Shown here piece after piece: positions 1 through 6,161 of a stretch of DNA of 7,428 bases. This DNA is from Acidimicrobiaceae bacterium. Its GTDB lineage: Bacteria > Actinomycetota > Acidimicrobiia > Acidimicrobiales > Ilumatobacteraceae. Under the pieces are notes generated by a model that was not told the origin of the DNA, ran no database searches, and worked only from the letters and a program-made list of their open reading frames with translations. The stretch lies in NCBI GenBank assembly GCA_006515795.1, contig VFMC01000338.1:1-7428 (forward strand), given 5' to 3'. The position numbers were made by a program, and so were the translations under genes. Position 1 is the first letter of the stretch, and each line of letters opens with the position of its first letter.

Positions 1-1747
1 CCCGCCCGTCCTGCAGGTGGATGTCGGCGCCGTCCCATGGGCCGATCTGGACGACGACCACCTCGATCTGTTCGGGACCGGACACTCGATCGGCGATCGC
101 GCCCCACTGCCCGAGACATCCCCTGAGGTCGATCAGGTCGTGCTCGCCGTCCTTGCCGGTGAACCCGTGCAGGCGACCATCATCGGCGACCGAGAGCCCG
201 CACCCGGGGAACGCGGCGCTCCCGGCGATGAGCTGGGCGGGGTTCGCCTGTGCGTACGGAAGGAGGATCTCGGCAAGCAGCTGGGCGGTGCTGTCGCCGG
301 CGACGAGCACGCGGACTGGCTGGGTTCTGGTCAGCCGGGCGACCGGTATCACCGTGTCGTCATGCGCCACCGCGCCCGGCCGGCCGGCTGTCTCGGTGCC
401 CGCGCCCTCGTCTTTGCTGCCTGGTCCGGGAACTTGCGTGGCCACGTCGGCGCCGGCCGCCGGGTGTGCCGACGCCGCAGCCGAAGGCGCCGCGGCCGAA
501 GGAGGGACCGGGCCCATCGACGCCACGTCTGGCGCCGGCGGCAGCGTGACCACGGTGGCCACCTCGGCGCCACTCGGGCGAGGCACGGCCACCGCGGCGA
601 TGGCGATCACTCCAACGATCGCCGTGCCGACGACCAGTGGCACCCAGCGGGTCCTCACCCACGGGCCGCGCCGGATCGGTGTCTCCAGGTAGCGGTAGGA
701 GATGTCGGAGATGCCCACGGCCACCAGCACCCGGACCGCGTCGAGCACCACACCGTGCAGGCCCGTGCGGTCAGCGCTGAAGAACAAGAAGACCGGCCAG
801 TGCCACAGGTAGAGGCCGTAGCTGCGATCCGAGAGCCAGCGCATCGGTGGCGAGGCGAGCAGCGAGGTTGCGGCGCCATCGGCGGCTGCGACCACCACGA
901 CGACCATCGCCACCGCGAATGCGGGGAACCCCCATGTGAACAACCACGCCGACGAATGAGACGACAGGACCACGATGGCGACCGCGGCGAGCGACGCGAA
1001 TGGCAGCAATCGACGGGCGGCGATCCCTCCCCGGATCGAACCCGACGGCCGGGTGATAGTGAACGCTGCCGCGGCGGCGCCGGCCAGCAAGCTGTGGGCC
1101 CGCGCCAGAGTGCTCATGTACACCGCAGTCGGGTTGGCGGGATCGGCCATGATCACCATCAGCGTCATCGACAGCGCGGCCAACGCGGCGGCGGCGAAGC
1201 CGACCGTGCGGCGCGACGCACCGCGCCGGGCGAAGACGAGCAGCACGACCGGCCACACCAGGTAGAACTGCTCCTCGATCGCCAGCGACCAGAAGTGGGT
1301 GATCGGGGACGGGTCGCCGAAGCGCGCCCAGTAGTCGCCGCCGCCGGTGATGGTGCCCCAGTTCGAAGACCAGAGCGCGGCCCACATCACGTCGCGGCGC
1401 AGCGAGGGCACGGCGATGCCGGCGATCGGCCAGATGACACTGACCACCACGAGCACGCCCAGACTCGCCGGCATCAGCCGTCGAGCCCTGGCTGTCCAGA
1501 ACCTACGGAGGTCGATCGACCCGCGGGCGTCGACTTCGCCGAGCAGCTTCCACGTGATCAGCCAGCCCGAGATCACGAAGAAGGCGTCCACGCCGAGGTT
1601 GCCGCCCGGAAGTCGATCGAGGTGGAAGGCGAGCACGGCGGTGACGGCAAGGGCACGCAAGCCGTCGAGCGCTGGCCGGTACTCGACCGACGGGGGAACG
1701 ACGGACGCGGGTGAGCTCGCGGACGTGTTCGTCGTCGGGCGTTCCAT
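1..1747 (-). CDS. Acyltransferase-3 (OafA/YrhL-type) membrane protein with C-terminal SGNH domain, partial
   Basis: Probably transfers acetyl or another acyl group across the membrane onto a surface polysaccharide or glycolipid. The 582 residues visible from ATG at 1747 include a conserved first segment (RPALDGLRALAV, residues 24-35, then FH at 41-42). FFVISGWLI follows at 56-64 and the family signature FWSLAIEEQFYLVWP at 152-166. Further hydrophobic spans run to about residue 390, with the late motif YGLYLWHWPVF at 310-320. A Pro/Ala-rich linker (about 395-465) leads to an SGNH domain whose block I is GDST at 484-487. GPWD at 569-572 may be block III. The catalytic DxxH lies beyond the left window edge, so the gene is incomplete here. 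GGGGAG six bases upstream supports the start; GTG at 1750 is a less likely alternative. The divergent neighbour is a secreted SGNH protein, suggesting a shared envelope-modification role (inference). Family assignment is secure; the substrate is unknown. Confidence 0.93.
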   Translation of the reverse strand, partial: MERPTTNTSASSPASVVPPSVEYRPALDGLRALAVTAVLAFHLDRLPGGNLGVDAFFVISGWLITWKLLGEVDARGSIDLRRFWTARARRLMPASLGVLVVVSVIWPIAGIAVPSLRRDVMWAALWSSNWGTITGGGDYWARFGDPSPITHFWSLAIEEQFYLVWPVVLLVFARRGASRRTVGFAAAALAALSMTLMVIMADPANPTAVYMSTLARAHSLLAGAAAAAFTITRPSGSIRGGIAARRLLPFASLAAVAIVVLSSHSSAWLFTWGFPAFAVAMVVVVVAAADGAATSLLASPPMRWLSDRSYGLYLWHWPVFLFFSADRTGLHGVVLDAVRVLVAVGISDISYRYLETPIRRGPWVRTRWVPLVVGTAIVGVIAIAAVAVPRPSGAEVATVVTLPPAPDVASMGPVPPSAAAPSAAASAHPAAGADVATQVPGPGSKDEGAGTETAGRPGAVAHDDTVIPVARLTRTQPVRVLVAGDSTAQLLAEILLPYAQANPAQLIAGSAAFPGCGLSVADDGRLHGFTGKDGEHDLIDLRGCLGQWGAIADRVSGPEQIEVVVVQIGPWDGADIHLQDGR

Positions 1748-1753
1748 CACCTG

Positions 1754-1760
1754 CTCCCCA
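1754..1760 (-). promoter_or_regulatory. Shine-Dalgarno of the acyltransferase gene
   Basis: On the minus strand the bases TGGGGAG end six bases before the ATG at 1747. This is a normal spacing and decides the start. No convincing -10/-35 pair was seen upstream for this gene; TAGCGT, about 20 bases further up, is a weak -10 candidate. Confidence 0.6.
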
Positions 1761-1835
1761 GCCGGCATCGCTGAGACGCTACCAACCGGCGACGTTCGGC
1801 CCGGCCTGAAATGCCCCTGACCGCGGTGATCTGAA

Positions 1836-1849
1836 CGATCTCTTGATCG
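1836..1849. repeat. Short inverted repeat in the divergent acyltransferase/SGNH intergenic region
   Basis: CGATC-TCTT-GATCG forms perfect five-base arms around a four-base centre. It lies about 90 bases upstream of the acyltransferase start and about 50 bases upstream of the SGNH start. It could be a small operator, but CGATC is a very common word in this GC-rich sequence, so chance is a real alternative. Confidence 0.25.
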
Positions 1850-1868
1850 ATTCCACACACCCCCCCGA

Positions 1869-1897
1869 TTGCGGTGGAGCCGGTGTCGTCGTACCCT
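1869..1897 (+). promoter_or_regulatory. Putative promoter of the secreted SGNH gene, near-leaderless
   Basis: TTGCGG (1869-1874) and TACCCT (1892-1897) are separated by exactly 17 bases and match a -35 and an actinobacterial TAnnnT -10. The ATG at 1902 lies only four bases past the -10, so the transcript would start at or within a few bases of the start codon. No Shine-Dalgarno precedes 1902, which fits a leaderless message. Confidence 0.5.
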
Positions 1898-1901
1898 ACG
1901 A

Positions 1902-2662
1902 ATGGTGGCGGACACAATGCGGAGAGTGGCAGGAAAGGGCGCGAGGCGTGCGCTCGGGCTCGCGCTTGCCGCCTCCGTGCTCGTGCCCGGCGCAACCGCG
2001 GCGGTTGCCACGCCCGCGGCGGCCGTTGTCGCAGCCTCGCCAGTCGCTGATGTCGGTGTGCTCCCAGTCGGATCCCTCGGCGCCCGCGTGTCGGCCCGGC
2101 GGTACCCGACGCCCTACCGGCGCAGCACACGAGTCGTGCTCCTCGGCGATTCCCTCGCCCAAGAGTCGGCTCCGTTCGTGCAGTACCTCACCTCGCCGAG
2201 GGCGTTCGTCCCGAAGTTCTGGGGCGGTACCGCACCGTGCGATTGGGCGACGGCAGATCTCCAGGCAAACCGGCGCACAGTGGTGGCGATCACGTTCACC
2301 GGCAACTCGCTCACGCCGTGCATGGTCGACGGCGCAGGGGGCTCGCCGCGCAGTTCGAAGCCGACGTCGAAGTGGCCGGAATCAACGCGGTTTACGCCGA
2401 GATGGCCGCGGCGATCGCCCATGTGTCCTACGTCGACGCCGGCGCCGCGGTCGAGGCGGCCGACGGCACGTTCGTGGAGCGCTTGCCCTGCACGGCATAC
2501 GACGCCGACTGCGCGGCCGACGGCCTCACCGTGGTGCGCGGCGACGGCGTTCACTTCTGCCCGGTCGTCGATCAGAGCTCGTGTCCTGTCTGGTCGAGTG
2601 GCGCATTCAGGTTCGCGATGGCGATGGCCGCGGCCGCCAACGACCCGAGGGCCTACGACTGA
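1902..2662 (+). pseudogene. Secreted SGNH/GDSL-family hydrolase, frameshifted and apparently internally shortened
   Basis: The first frame starts at ATG 1902; ATG 1917 is an alternative, and the TTG at 1869 lies in the promoter. It encodes a signal-peptide-like start: basic residues around RRVAGKGARR, then a hydrophobic Ala/Leu/Val stretch ending in AxA sites. SGNH block I follows (GDS at residues 82-84), then a GGTAPCDW stretch with a likely block II Gly, and a TGNS segment with a likely block III Asn. After the five-G run at 2337-2341 this frame turns into low-complexity Ser/Arg/Pro text. The frame that begins at 2342 continues sensibly: LAAQFEADV, then GINAVYAEMA, SYVDAGAAVE, and the block V motif DGVHF (Asp at 2543, His at 2552), ending at TGA 2662. 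Restoring one G would join both halves into about 253 residues. Between the halves I cannot find the helix plus hydrophobic strand expected after block III, so roughly 30 codons may also be missing (inference). It may be a decaying gene, or a sequencing or assembly error. If intact, it would act outside the cytoplasmic membrane. Confidence 0.72.
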
Positions 2663-2699
2663 CCCGGCAACCCGGCGCGCCGGCGTCTCGCCCGGGTCA
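2660..2699. terminator. Large inverted repeat between convergent genes, probable bidirectional terminator
   Basis: TGACCCGG (2660-2667) pairs perfectly with CCGGGTCA (2692-2699). Inside the loop sits a perfect 12-base palindrome, CCGGCGCGCCGG (2672-2683). The structure begins on the TGA stop of the SGNH gene and ends 14 bases before the P450 stop, as expected for a shared terminator. There is no T-tract on either side, so intrinsic termination in the E. coli sense is not shown; GC-rich actinobacteria often lack such tracts. Confidence 0.5.
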
Positions 2700-2713
2700 C
2701 GTCGGGACGCGGC

Positions 2714-3991
2714 TCACTTCCATGCACACGGCAGGTGCTTGATGCCGTTGATGAAGTTGCTCTGCAGGTAGTCGGGCTCGCCGACGATGCGCATGTTCGG
2801 TAGGCGGCGGCGGATCTCGTCGAACGCCACCGCGATCTCGCGGCGAGCGAGGTTTGCGCCAAGGCAGAAGTGCGGTCCTCCGGCGCCGAAGCCGGCCTGC
2901 TGAGGCTGCAGCGGCCGGCGCACGTCGAACTCGTACGGGTCGGCCCACACGCTCTCGTCGCGGTTGGCCGAGTTGTACCACAGGACCACCTTCTGACCGG
3001 CCTCGATCTTGGTGTTGTTGATCACCACGTCCTCGGTGGCCGTGCGCCGGAAGTGGATCACCGGCGTGGCCCAGCGGACGATCTCGTCGACCGCGGTCTT
3101 GGTGACGCCGTCGATGTCGTCCCACCAGATCTTGCGCTGATCGGGGTACTGCGTGAGCGCGTGCATGCCGTGGCTGATCGCCGTGCGAGTGGTCTCGTTG
3201 CCGGCCACCACGAGCAGGATGAAGAACGATCCGAACTCCTGCGAGGTGAGGCGCTCGCCGTCGACCTCTGCGCTCATCATGACGCTGGTGAGGTCGTCAC
3301 CAGGGTGGGCAAGCCGGTCTTCGCCGAGCGCCTGGGCGTAGCCGAACATCCCGATCGCTGCGGTCATCAGGTCTTCGAGGGTCTCACCGAACTCGGGGTC
3401 GCCGACACCGAGGATGGTGTTGGTCCATTGGAAGATCTGGGCCTCGTCGGCCTTCGGGATTCCCATCATCTCGCAGATGATCTGCAGCGGTAGCGGCGCG
3501 GCGACCTCGGTGGCGAAGTCGCACTCGCCATCGGGGAACCGCTCGAGCAGGCCGTCGATGATGGTCCTCGCCTTCTCGTGGACGTACCCCTCGACCCGGT
3601 TGATCTCCTTGGGTGTGAAACCCTTGGAAACGATCGAGCGCAGGCGGAAGTGGCGCGGGTCGTCCATCGAGATCATCGAACCGAAGAACTCGGCCATCTC
3701 GATCGGCAGGTCGGCGATGGTGCTGCCCTTGCCGCTGATGAACAGCCCCGGGTTGCGGCTGACGAACCAGATGTCCTCGTGGCGAACCAGCGAGTGGTAG
3801 CCGGGGCCGCGGGGGAACGGGCTGTCGACGAACTCCCATTCGTCGTAGTAGTGAAGATGGGAATCGTGGCGAAGGGCGTGGAACGCGCCCTCGCGGACGC
3901 CGCGGGGAAGCAACCAGAACTCCGGATCCGACAGGTCGAACGAGTCGGCCTTCACCGAACGATCGATCAACGGGTTGATGGTGGCCGACAT
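2714..3991 (-). CDS. Cytochrome P450, CYP124-like
   Basis: This is a haem monooxygenase of 425 residues, almost the length of mycobacterial CYP124 (about 428). It should be cytosolic and need a ferredoxin and reductase, neither of which is in the window. Visible motifs are the I-helix AGNETT (263-268), the ExxR pair EIVR (303-306), and the haem loop FGAGGPHFCLG (368-378) with the ligand Cys376. Stretches such as EFFGSMISMDDPRHFRLRS (101-119), PLPLQIICEMMGIPKAD (166-182) and FFILLVVAGNETTR (256-269) closely match what I remember of CYP124. CYP124 omega-hydroxylates methyl-branched lipids and sterol side chains. The related CYP125 and CYP142 act on cholesterol, so the exact substrate is open. 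ATG 3991 was chosen because it gives the family length and follows a -10 hexamer. The frame stays open far upstream (to 4942), but that part is antisense to the next gene. The divergent gene is a PIG-L-type deacetylase. Confidence 0.93.
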   Translation of the reverse strand: MSATINPLIDRSVKADSFDLSDPEFWLLPRGVREGAFHALRHDSHLHYYDEWEFVDSPFPRGPGYHSLVRHEDIWFVSRNPGLFISGKGSTIADLPIEMAEFFGSMISMDDPRHFRLRSIVSKGFTPKEINRVEGYVHEKARTIIDGLLERFPDGECDFATEVAAPLPLQIICEMMGIPKADEAQIFQWTNTILGVGDPEFGETLEDLMTAAIGMFGYAQALGEDRLAHPGDDLTSVMMSAEVDGERLTSQEFGSFFILLVVAGNETTRTAISHGMHALTQYPDQRKIWWDDIDGVTKTAVDEIVRWATPVIHFRRTATEDVVINNTKIEAGQKVVLWYNSANRDESVWADPYEFDVRRPLQPQQAGFGAGGPHFCLGANLARREIAVAFDEIRRRLPNMRIVGEPDYLQSNFINGIKHLPCAWK

Positions 3992-4017
3992 GAGACGATC
4001 GTAGACGAAGTGTCTCA
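3991..4017. promoter_or_regulatory. Inverted repeat over the P450 start and -10, candidate operator
   Basis: TGAGAC (3991-3996) and GTCTCA (4012-4017) are perfect six-base arms separated by 15 bases. The left arm overlaps the P450 start codon and the centre covers its -10 hexamer, so a bound dimer would block transcription. The inner 8-base palindrome ACGATCGT (3995-4002) adds symmetry. Position and symmetry are seen; regulator binding is inferred. Confidence 0.4.
3998..4003 (-). promoter_or_regulatory. Putative -10 hexamer of the P450 gene, leaderless
   Basis: On the minus strand TACGAT is followed by six bases and then the ATG, which places the expected transcription start on the A of ATG. 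No purine-rich ribosome site lies in between. No good -35 was found at 16-18 bases. Confidence 0.5.
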
Positions 4018-4029
4018 CGGGGGCTGACC

Positions 4030-4044
4030 CGGACCATGGGTCCG
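4030..4044. repeat. Inverted repeat in the P450/deacetylase divergent promoter region
   Basis: CGGACC-ATG-GGTCCG has perfect six-base arms around a three-base centre. It lies roughly midway between the two predicted transcription starts (about 39 and 47 bases away), a natural place for a regulator acting on both genes. Binding is inferred from position only. Confidence 0.4.
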
Positions 4045-4046
4045 CT

Positions 4047-4075
4047 GCCGCCAGCTCGTGGCCGCCAGCTCGTGG
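4047..4075. repeat. Perfect 14-bp tandem duplication upstream of the deacetylase gene
   Basis: GCCGCCAGCTCGTG occurs twice head to tail (4047-4060 and 4061-4074), and the next base also matches. The junction of the copies falls where the -35 region of the deacetylase promoter should be, so the duplication may have altered promoter spacing or strength. Replication slippage is the likely origin. Confidence 0.85.
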
Positions 4076-4078
4076 ACG

Positions 4079-4084
4079 TAGGCT
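4079..4084 (+). promoter_or_regulatory. Putative -10 hexamer of the deacetylase gene, leaderless
   Basis: TAGGCT fits TAnnnT and lies six bases before ATG 4091, putting the expected start of transcription on the start codon. This mirrors the P450 promoter on the other strand. The -35 candidate TCGTGG at 4056-4061 (17-base spacing) is weak. Confidence 0.45.
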
Positions 4085-4090
4085 CGTTGG

Positions 4091-4807
4091 ATGTTGCAAC
4101 CCTCCGAGATCGGGCGAGCGCTCGTGATCACTGCCCATCCGGATGATGTCGACTTCGGCGCGGCGGGTACGGTCGCCACGCTCACCGACGCCGGGGTCGA
4201 CGTGACGTACTGCCTCATCACCGACGGCGACGCCGGTGGGTTCGATCTCACCATCGCTCGCCCCGAGATGGCGGCGATGCGCCGGCTCGAGCAGACCCGG
4301 GCCGCCAAGGAGGTCGGCGTCACGTCGTTGATCTTCCTCGGTCACGGCGATGGCCGCGTGGTGGCCGATCTTGCGTTGCGACGCGACCTGTCGCGCGTCA
4401 TCCGCCAGGTGCGGCCGAGCCTGGCGATCATCCAGTCGCCCGAACGAAACCTCGATCGCATCTATGCCAGCCACCCCGATCATCTGGCCGCCGGAGAGGC
4501 GTCGATCGCTGCCGTCTACCCCGACGCGCGCAACCCGTTCGCCCACACCGAGCTCGTCGACGAAGGCCTCGATGCATGGACGGTTCCCGAGGTGTGGGTG
4601 ATGGGCGGCCGCAACCCCAACGCCCACATCGACGTCACCGATCAGGTGGAGCGCAAGCTTCGTGCCCTGGCCTGTCACGAGACGCAGCACCTCGATCCGT
4701 CCGGTGTCGCCGAACGCGTGCGGGCGTGGTTGGGAACGACTGCCACCCAGTTCGGCCTTCCCGAGGGCCGCTTCGCCGAAGCCTTCCAGGTGGTCGACAC
4801 CCGCTGA
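4091..4807 (+). CDS. PIG-L/LmbE-family zinc-dependent N-deacetylase
   Basis: A 238-residue protein of the GlcNAc-PI de-N-acetylase family, a Rossmann-like fold with one metal ion that removes acetyl groups from amino-sugar conjugates or related amides. The motif AHPDD at residues 15-19 supplies His16 and Asp19 as likely metal ligands and Asp18 as a likely general base. SHPDH at 127-131 supplies His131. TDGDAGG (44-50) and the helix RRLEQTRAAKEVG (64-76) also fit the family. AHPDD is followed by Val rather than the Glu of MshB, so it is probably not the mycothiol deacetylase MshB; other actinobacterial members carry this variant. No signal peptide is visible, so it should be cytosolic. It is divergent from the P450 and may share control with it. 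The thiolase follows in the same direction after a 140-base gap with its own promoter signals, so the two are probably not one operon. The substrate cannot be told from the sequence. Confidence 0.9.
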   Translation: MLQPSEIGRALVITAHPDDVDFGAAGTVATLTDAGVDVTYCLITDGDAGGFDLTIARPEMAAMRRLEQTRAAKEVGVTSLIFLGHGDGRVVADLALRRDLSRVIRQVRPSLAIIQSPERNLDRIYASHPDHLAAGEASIAAVYPDARNPFAHTELVDEGLDAWTVPEVWVMGGRNPNAHIDVTDQVERKLRALACHETQHLDPSGVAERVRAWLGTTATQFGLPEGRFAEAFQVVDTR

Positions 4808-4819
4808 CCGTGCCCGGTG

Positions 4820-4858
4820 ACACGCGGCGTGTGGCTCACGGACCGGTGCGTCGGTGAG
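4820..4858 (+). terminator. Two hairpins after the deacetylase stop, weak terminator candidate
   Basis: ACACG-CGG-CGTGT (4820-4832) is a short perfect stem. It is followed by nine-base arms with one mismatch at 4835-4843 and 4850-4858 around a six-base loop. They start 13 bases after the stop codon. There is no T-tract, so termination is uncertain. Confidence 0.3.
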
Positions 4859-4888
4859 TGGGACCCGGTGGCACGCGGCTGCGTCGAC

Positions 4889-4894
4889 TATTCT
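4889..4894 (+). promoter_or_regulatory. Putative -10 hexamer of the thiolase gene
   Basis: TATTCT lies in the only clearly AT-richer patch of the gap and fits TAnnnT. Transcription would start near 4901, just before the dyad at 4906-4925. No good -35 was seen at 16-18 bases. Confidence 0.4.
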
Positions 4895-4905
4895 GCCGAC
4901 CGGAC

Positions 4906-4925
4906 ACTTGACCGACGGGTCAAGT
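4906..4925. promoter_or_regulatory. Perfect 8+8-bp dyad before the thiolase gene, candidate operator
   Basis: ACTTGACC-GACG-GGTCAAGT has perfect eight-base arms around a four-base centre. It sits between the putative -10 and the Shine-Dalgarno. Its size and symmetry suit a dimeric TetR- or GntR-type repressor, which commonly control acyl-CoA genes in actinobacteria. An RNA hairpin in the leader is the other reading. The arm order (CTTG then CAAG) is opposite to the KstR2-type box as I recall it, so I do not name a regulator. Confidence 0.6.
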
Positions 4926-4932
4926 TTGAACG

Positions 4933-4937
4933 AGGGG
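4933..4937 (+). promoter_or_regulatory. Shine-Dalgarno of the thiolase gene
   Basis: AGGGG ends ten bases before GTG 4948 and supports that start. Unlike the P450 and deacetylase genes, this gene has a true leader. Confidence 0.65.
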
Positions 4938-4947
4938 ACCAACCGCC

Positions 4948-6153
4948 GTGACCGAAGCCGTCATCGTTGCCACCGCCCGCAGCCCGATCGGCCGCGCCAA
5001 CAAGGGGTCGCTGGTCAGCCTGCGTCCCGACGACATGAGTGCCCAGATCGTCGGCGCGCTCATGGCCAAAGTGCCGCAGGTTCGATCCGCCGACGTGGAC
5101 GACCTGATGATGGGCATCGGGCAGCCTGCCGGTGAGGGCGGGTTCAACATCGCTCGCATCGTCGCCTCGCTCGCCGGCCTCGACGACGTCCCCGGCGTCA
5201 CGGTCAACCGCTACTGCTCGTCGAGCCTGCAGACGATCCGCATGGCTTTCCACGCGATCAAAGCCGGCGAGGGCGACTGCTTCATCGCCGCCGGTGTCGA
5301 GACGGTCAGCCGGTACGCCAACGGCGCATCGGACGTGGCACCCAACCCGATCTTCAAGGAGCCAGGCGAGCGCACCAAGGCACGCTCTCAGGGCGGGCAG
5401 GGTTCGTGGACGCCGCCGGTCGGTCTGCCCGACATGTACATCGCCATGGGGCAGACCGCGGAGAACGTCGTGGAGCTCGAAGGCGTGTCACGCGAAGCAA
5501 TGGACCGCTTCGGTGTGCGTTCGCACAACCTCGCCTGCGATCACGTCGACAACGGCTTCTTCGAGCGTGAGATCACCCCGCTCACCTTGGCCGACGGCAC
5601 CGTCGTCGCCAAAGACGACGGTCCGCGGCCCGGCACCACCTACGAAGCGGTGAGCCAGCTCAAGCCGGTGTTCCGGCCCGATGGCACCATCACCGCCGGC
5701 AACGCGTGCCCGCTCAACGACGGCGCGGCGGCGGTGCTCGTGATGAGCGATGCCAAGGCAAAGGCGCTCGGCCTCACCCCGTTGGCGCGCATCGTGTCAT
5801 CGGCCGTTTCGGGACTGAACCCGGAGATCATGGGACTGGGTCCGATCGAGGCCTGCCGCAAGGCCCTGGCCCTGGCCGCGATGACGATCGACCAGATCGA
5901 CCTGGTGGAGATCAACGAGGCGTTCGCGGCGCAGGTGATCCCCTCGGCCAAGCATCTCGGCATCGACATCGAGAGGCAGCTCAACGTGCACGGTGGGGGC
6001 ATCGCCCTCGGGCATCCGTTCGGCATGACCGGCGCGCGCATCATGACCACCCTGATCAACGGCCTCCAGTTCGAGGACAAGACGTTCGGCTTGGAGAGCA
6101 TGTGCGTGGGCGGCGGCCAGGGCATGGCGATGATCGTCGAACGGCTCAGCTGA
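4948..6153 (+). CDS. Thiolase (acetyl-CoA C-acyltransferase family)
   Basis: A 401-residue cytosolic enzyme that either cleaves 3-ketoacyl-CoA with CoA (degradation) or condenses acetyl-CoA; sequence alone does not fix the direction. The catalytic set is present: nucleophile Cys90 in NRYCSSS (87-93), NEAFAA (323-328), His356 in GGGIALGHPFGMTGAR (349-364), and the acid/base Cys386 in SMCVGGGQG (384-392). The N-terminal VIVATARSPIGR (5-16) is also typical. The length is normal for a tetrameric or dimeric degradative thiolase of the FadA type. GTG 4948 is supported by AGGGG upstream and by homology at the very N terminus. A strong dyad upstream suggests repression by a ligand-sensing regulator. 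The nearby CYP124-like P450 makes a role in branched-lipid or sterol side-chain breakdown plausible, but this is inference. No acyl-CoA dehydrogenase, hydratase or ligase is in the window. Confidence 0.94.
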   Translation: MTEAVIVATARSPIGRANKGSLVSLRPDDMSAQIVGALMAKVPQVRSADVDDLMMGIGQPAGEGGFNIARIVASLAGLDDVPGVTVNRYCSSSLQTIRMAFHAIKAGEGDCFIAAGVETVSRYANGASDVAPNPIFKEPGERTKARSQGGQGSWTPPVGLPDMYIAMGQTAENVVELEGVSREAMDRFGVRSHNLACDHVDNGFFEREITPLTLADGTVVAKDDGPRPGTTYEAVSQLKPVFRPDGTITAGNACPLNDGAAAVLVMSDAKAKALGLTPLARIVSSAVSGLNPEIMGLGPIEACRKALALAAMTIDQIDLVEINEAFAAQVIPSAKHLGIDIERQLNVHGGGIALGHPFGMTGARIMTTLINGLQFEDKTFGLESMCVGGGQGMAMIVERLS

Positions 6154-6161
6154 CCGCTCAG

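Noticed and set aside
17..1714. A 565-codon open frame on the plus strand
   Set aside because: It is antisense to the acyltransferase-3 gene, which has clear family motifs. The frame's text is Arg/His/Gly-rich low-complexity, typical of a GC-rich shadow frame.
1747..2130. A 127-codon minus-strand frame over the SGNH signal-peptide region
   Set aside because: It overlaps the promoter and N terminus of the plus-strand gene, is Arg/Ala/Pro-rich and has no support.
2336..2342. Programmed -1 ribosomal frameshift at AGGGGGC
   Set aside because: The frame change is in the -1 direction, but the heptamer does not fit the X XXY YYZ pattern, no clear downstream pseudoknot was seen, and a core segment also seems missing. 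A mutation or sequence error is simpler.
2237..2662. A separate 141-residue gene starting at 2237
   Set aside because: Its first 35 codons are out-of-frame text of the SGNH gene (His/Arg/Gly-rich). Only the part after 2342 looks like protein, and it carries the missing SGNH block V.
3992..4942. Upstream extension of the P450 frame to a 742-residue protein
   Set aside because: The extension is antisense to the PIG-L deacetylase, the P450 from 3991 already has full CYP124 length, and a -10 hexamer lies just before 3991.
5640..6125. A 161-codon open frame antisense to the thiolase
   Set aside because: The thiolase on the other strand has all catalytic motifs across this stretch. The antisense frame shows no domain or ribosome site.
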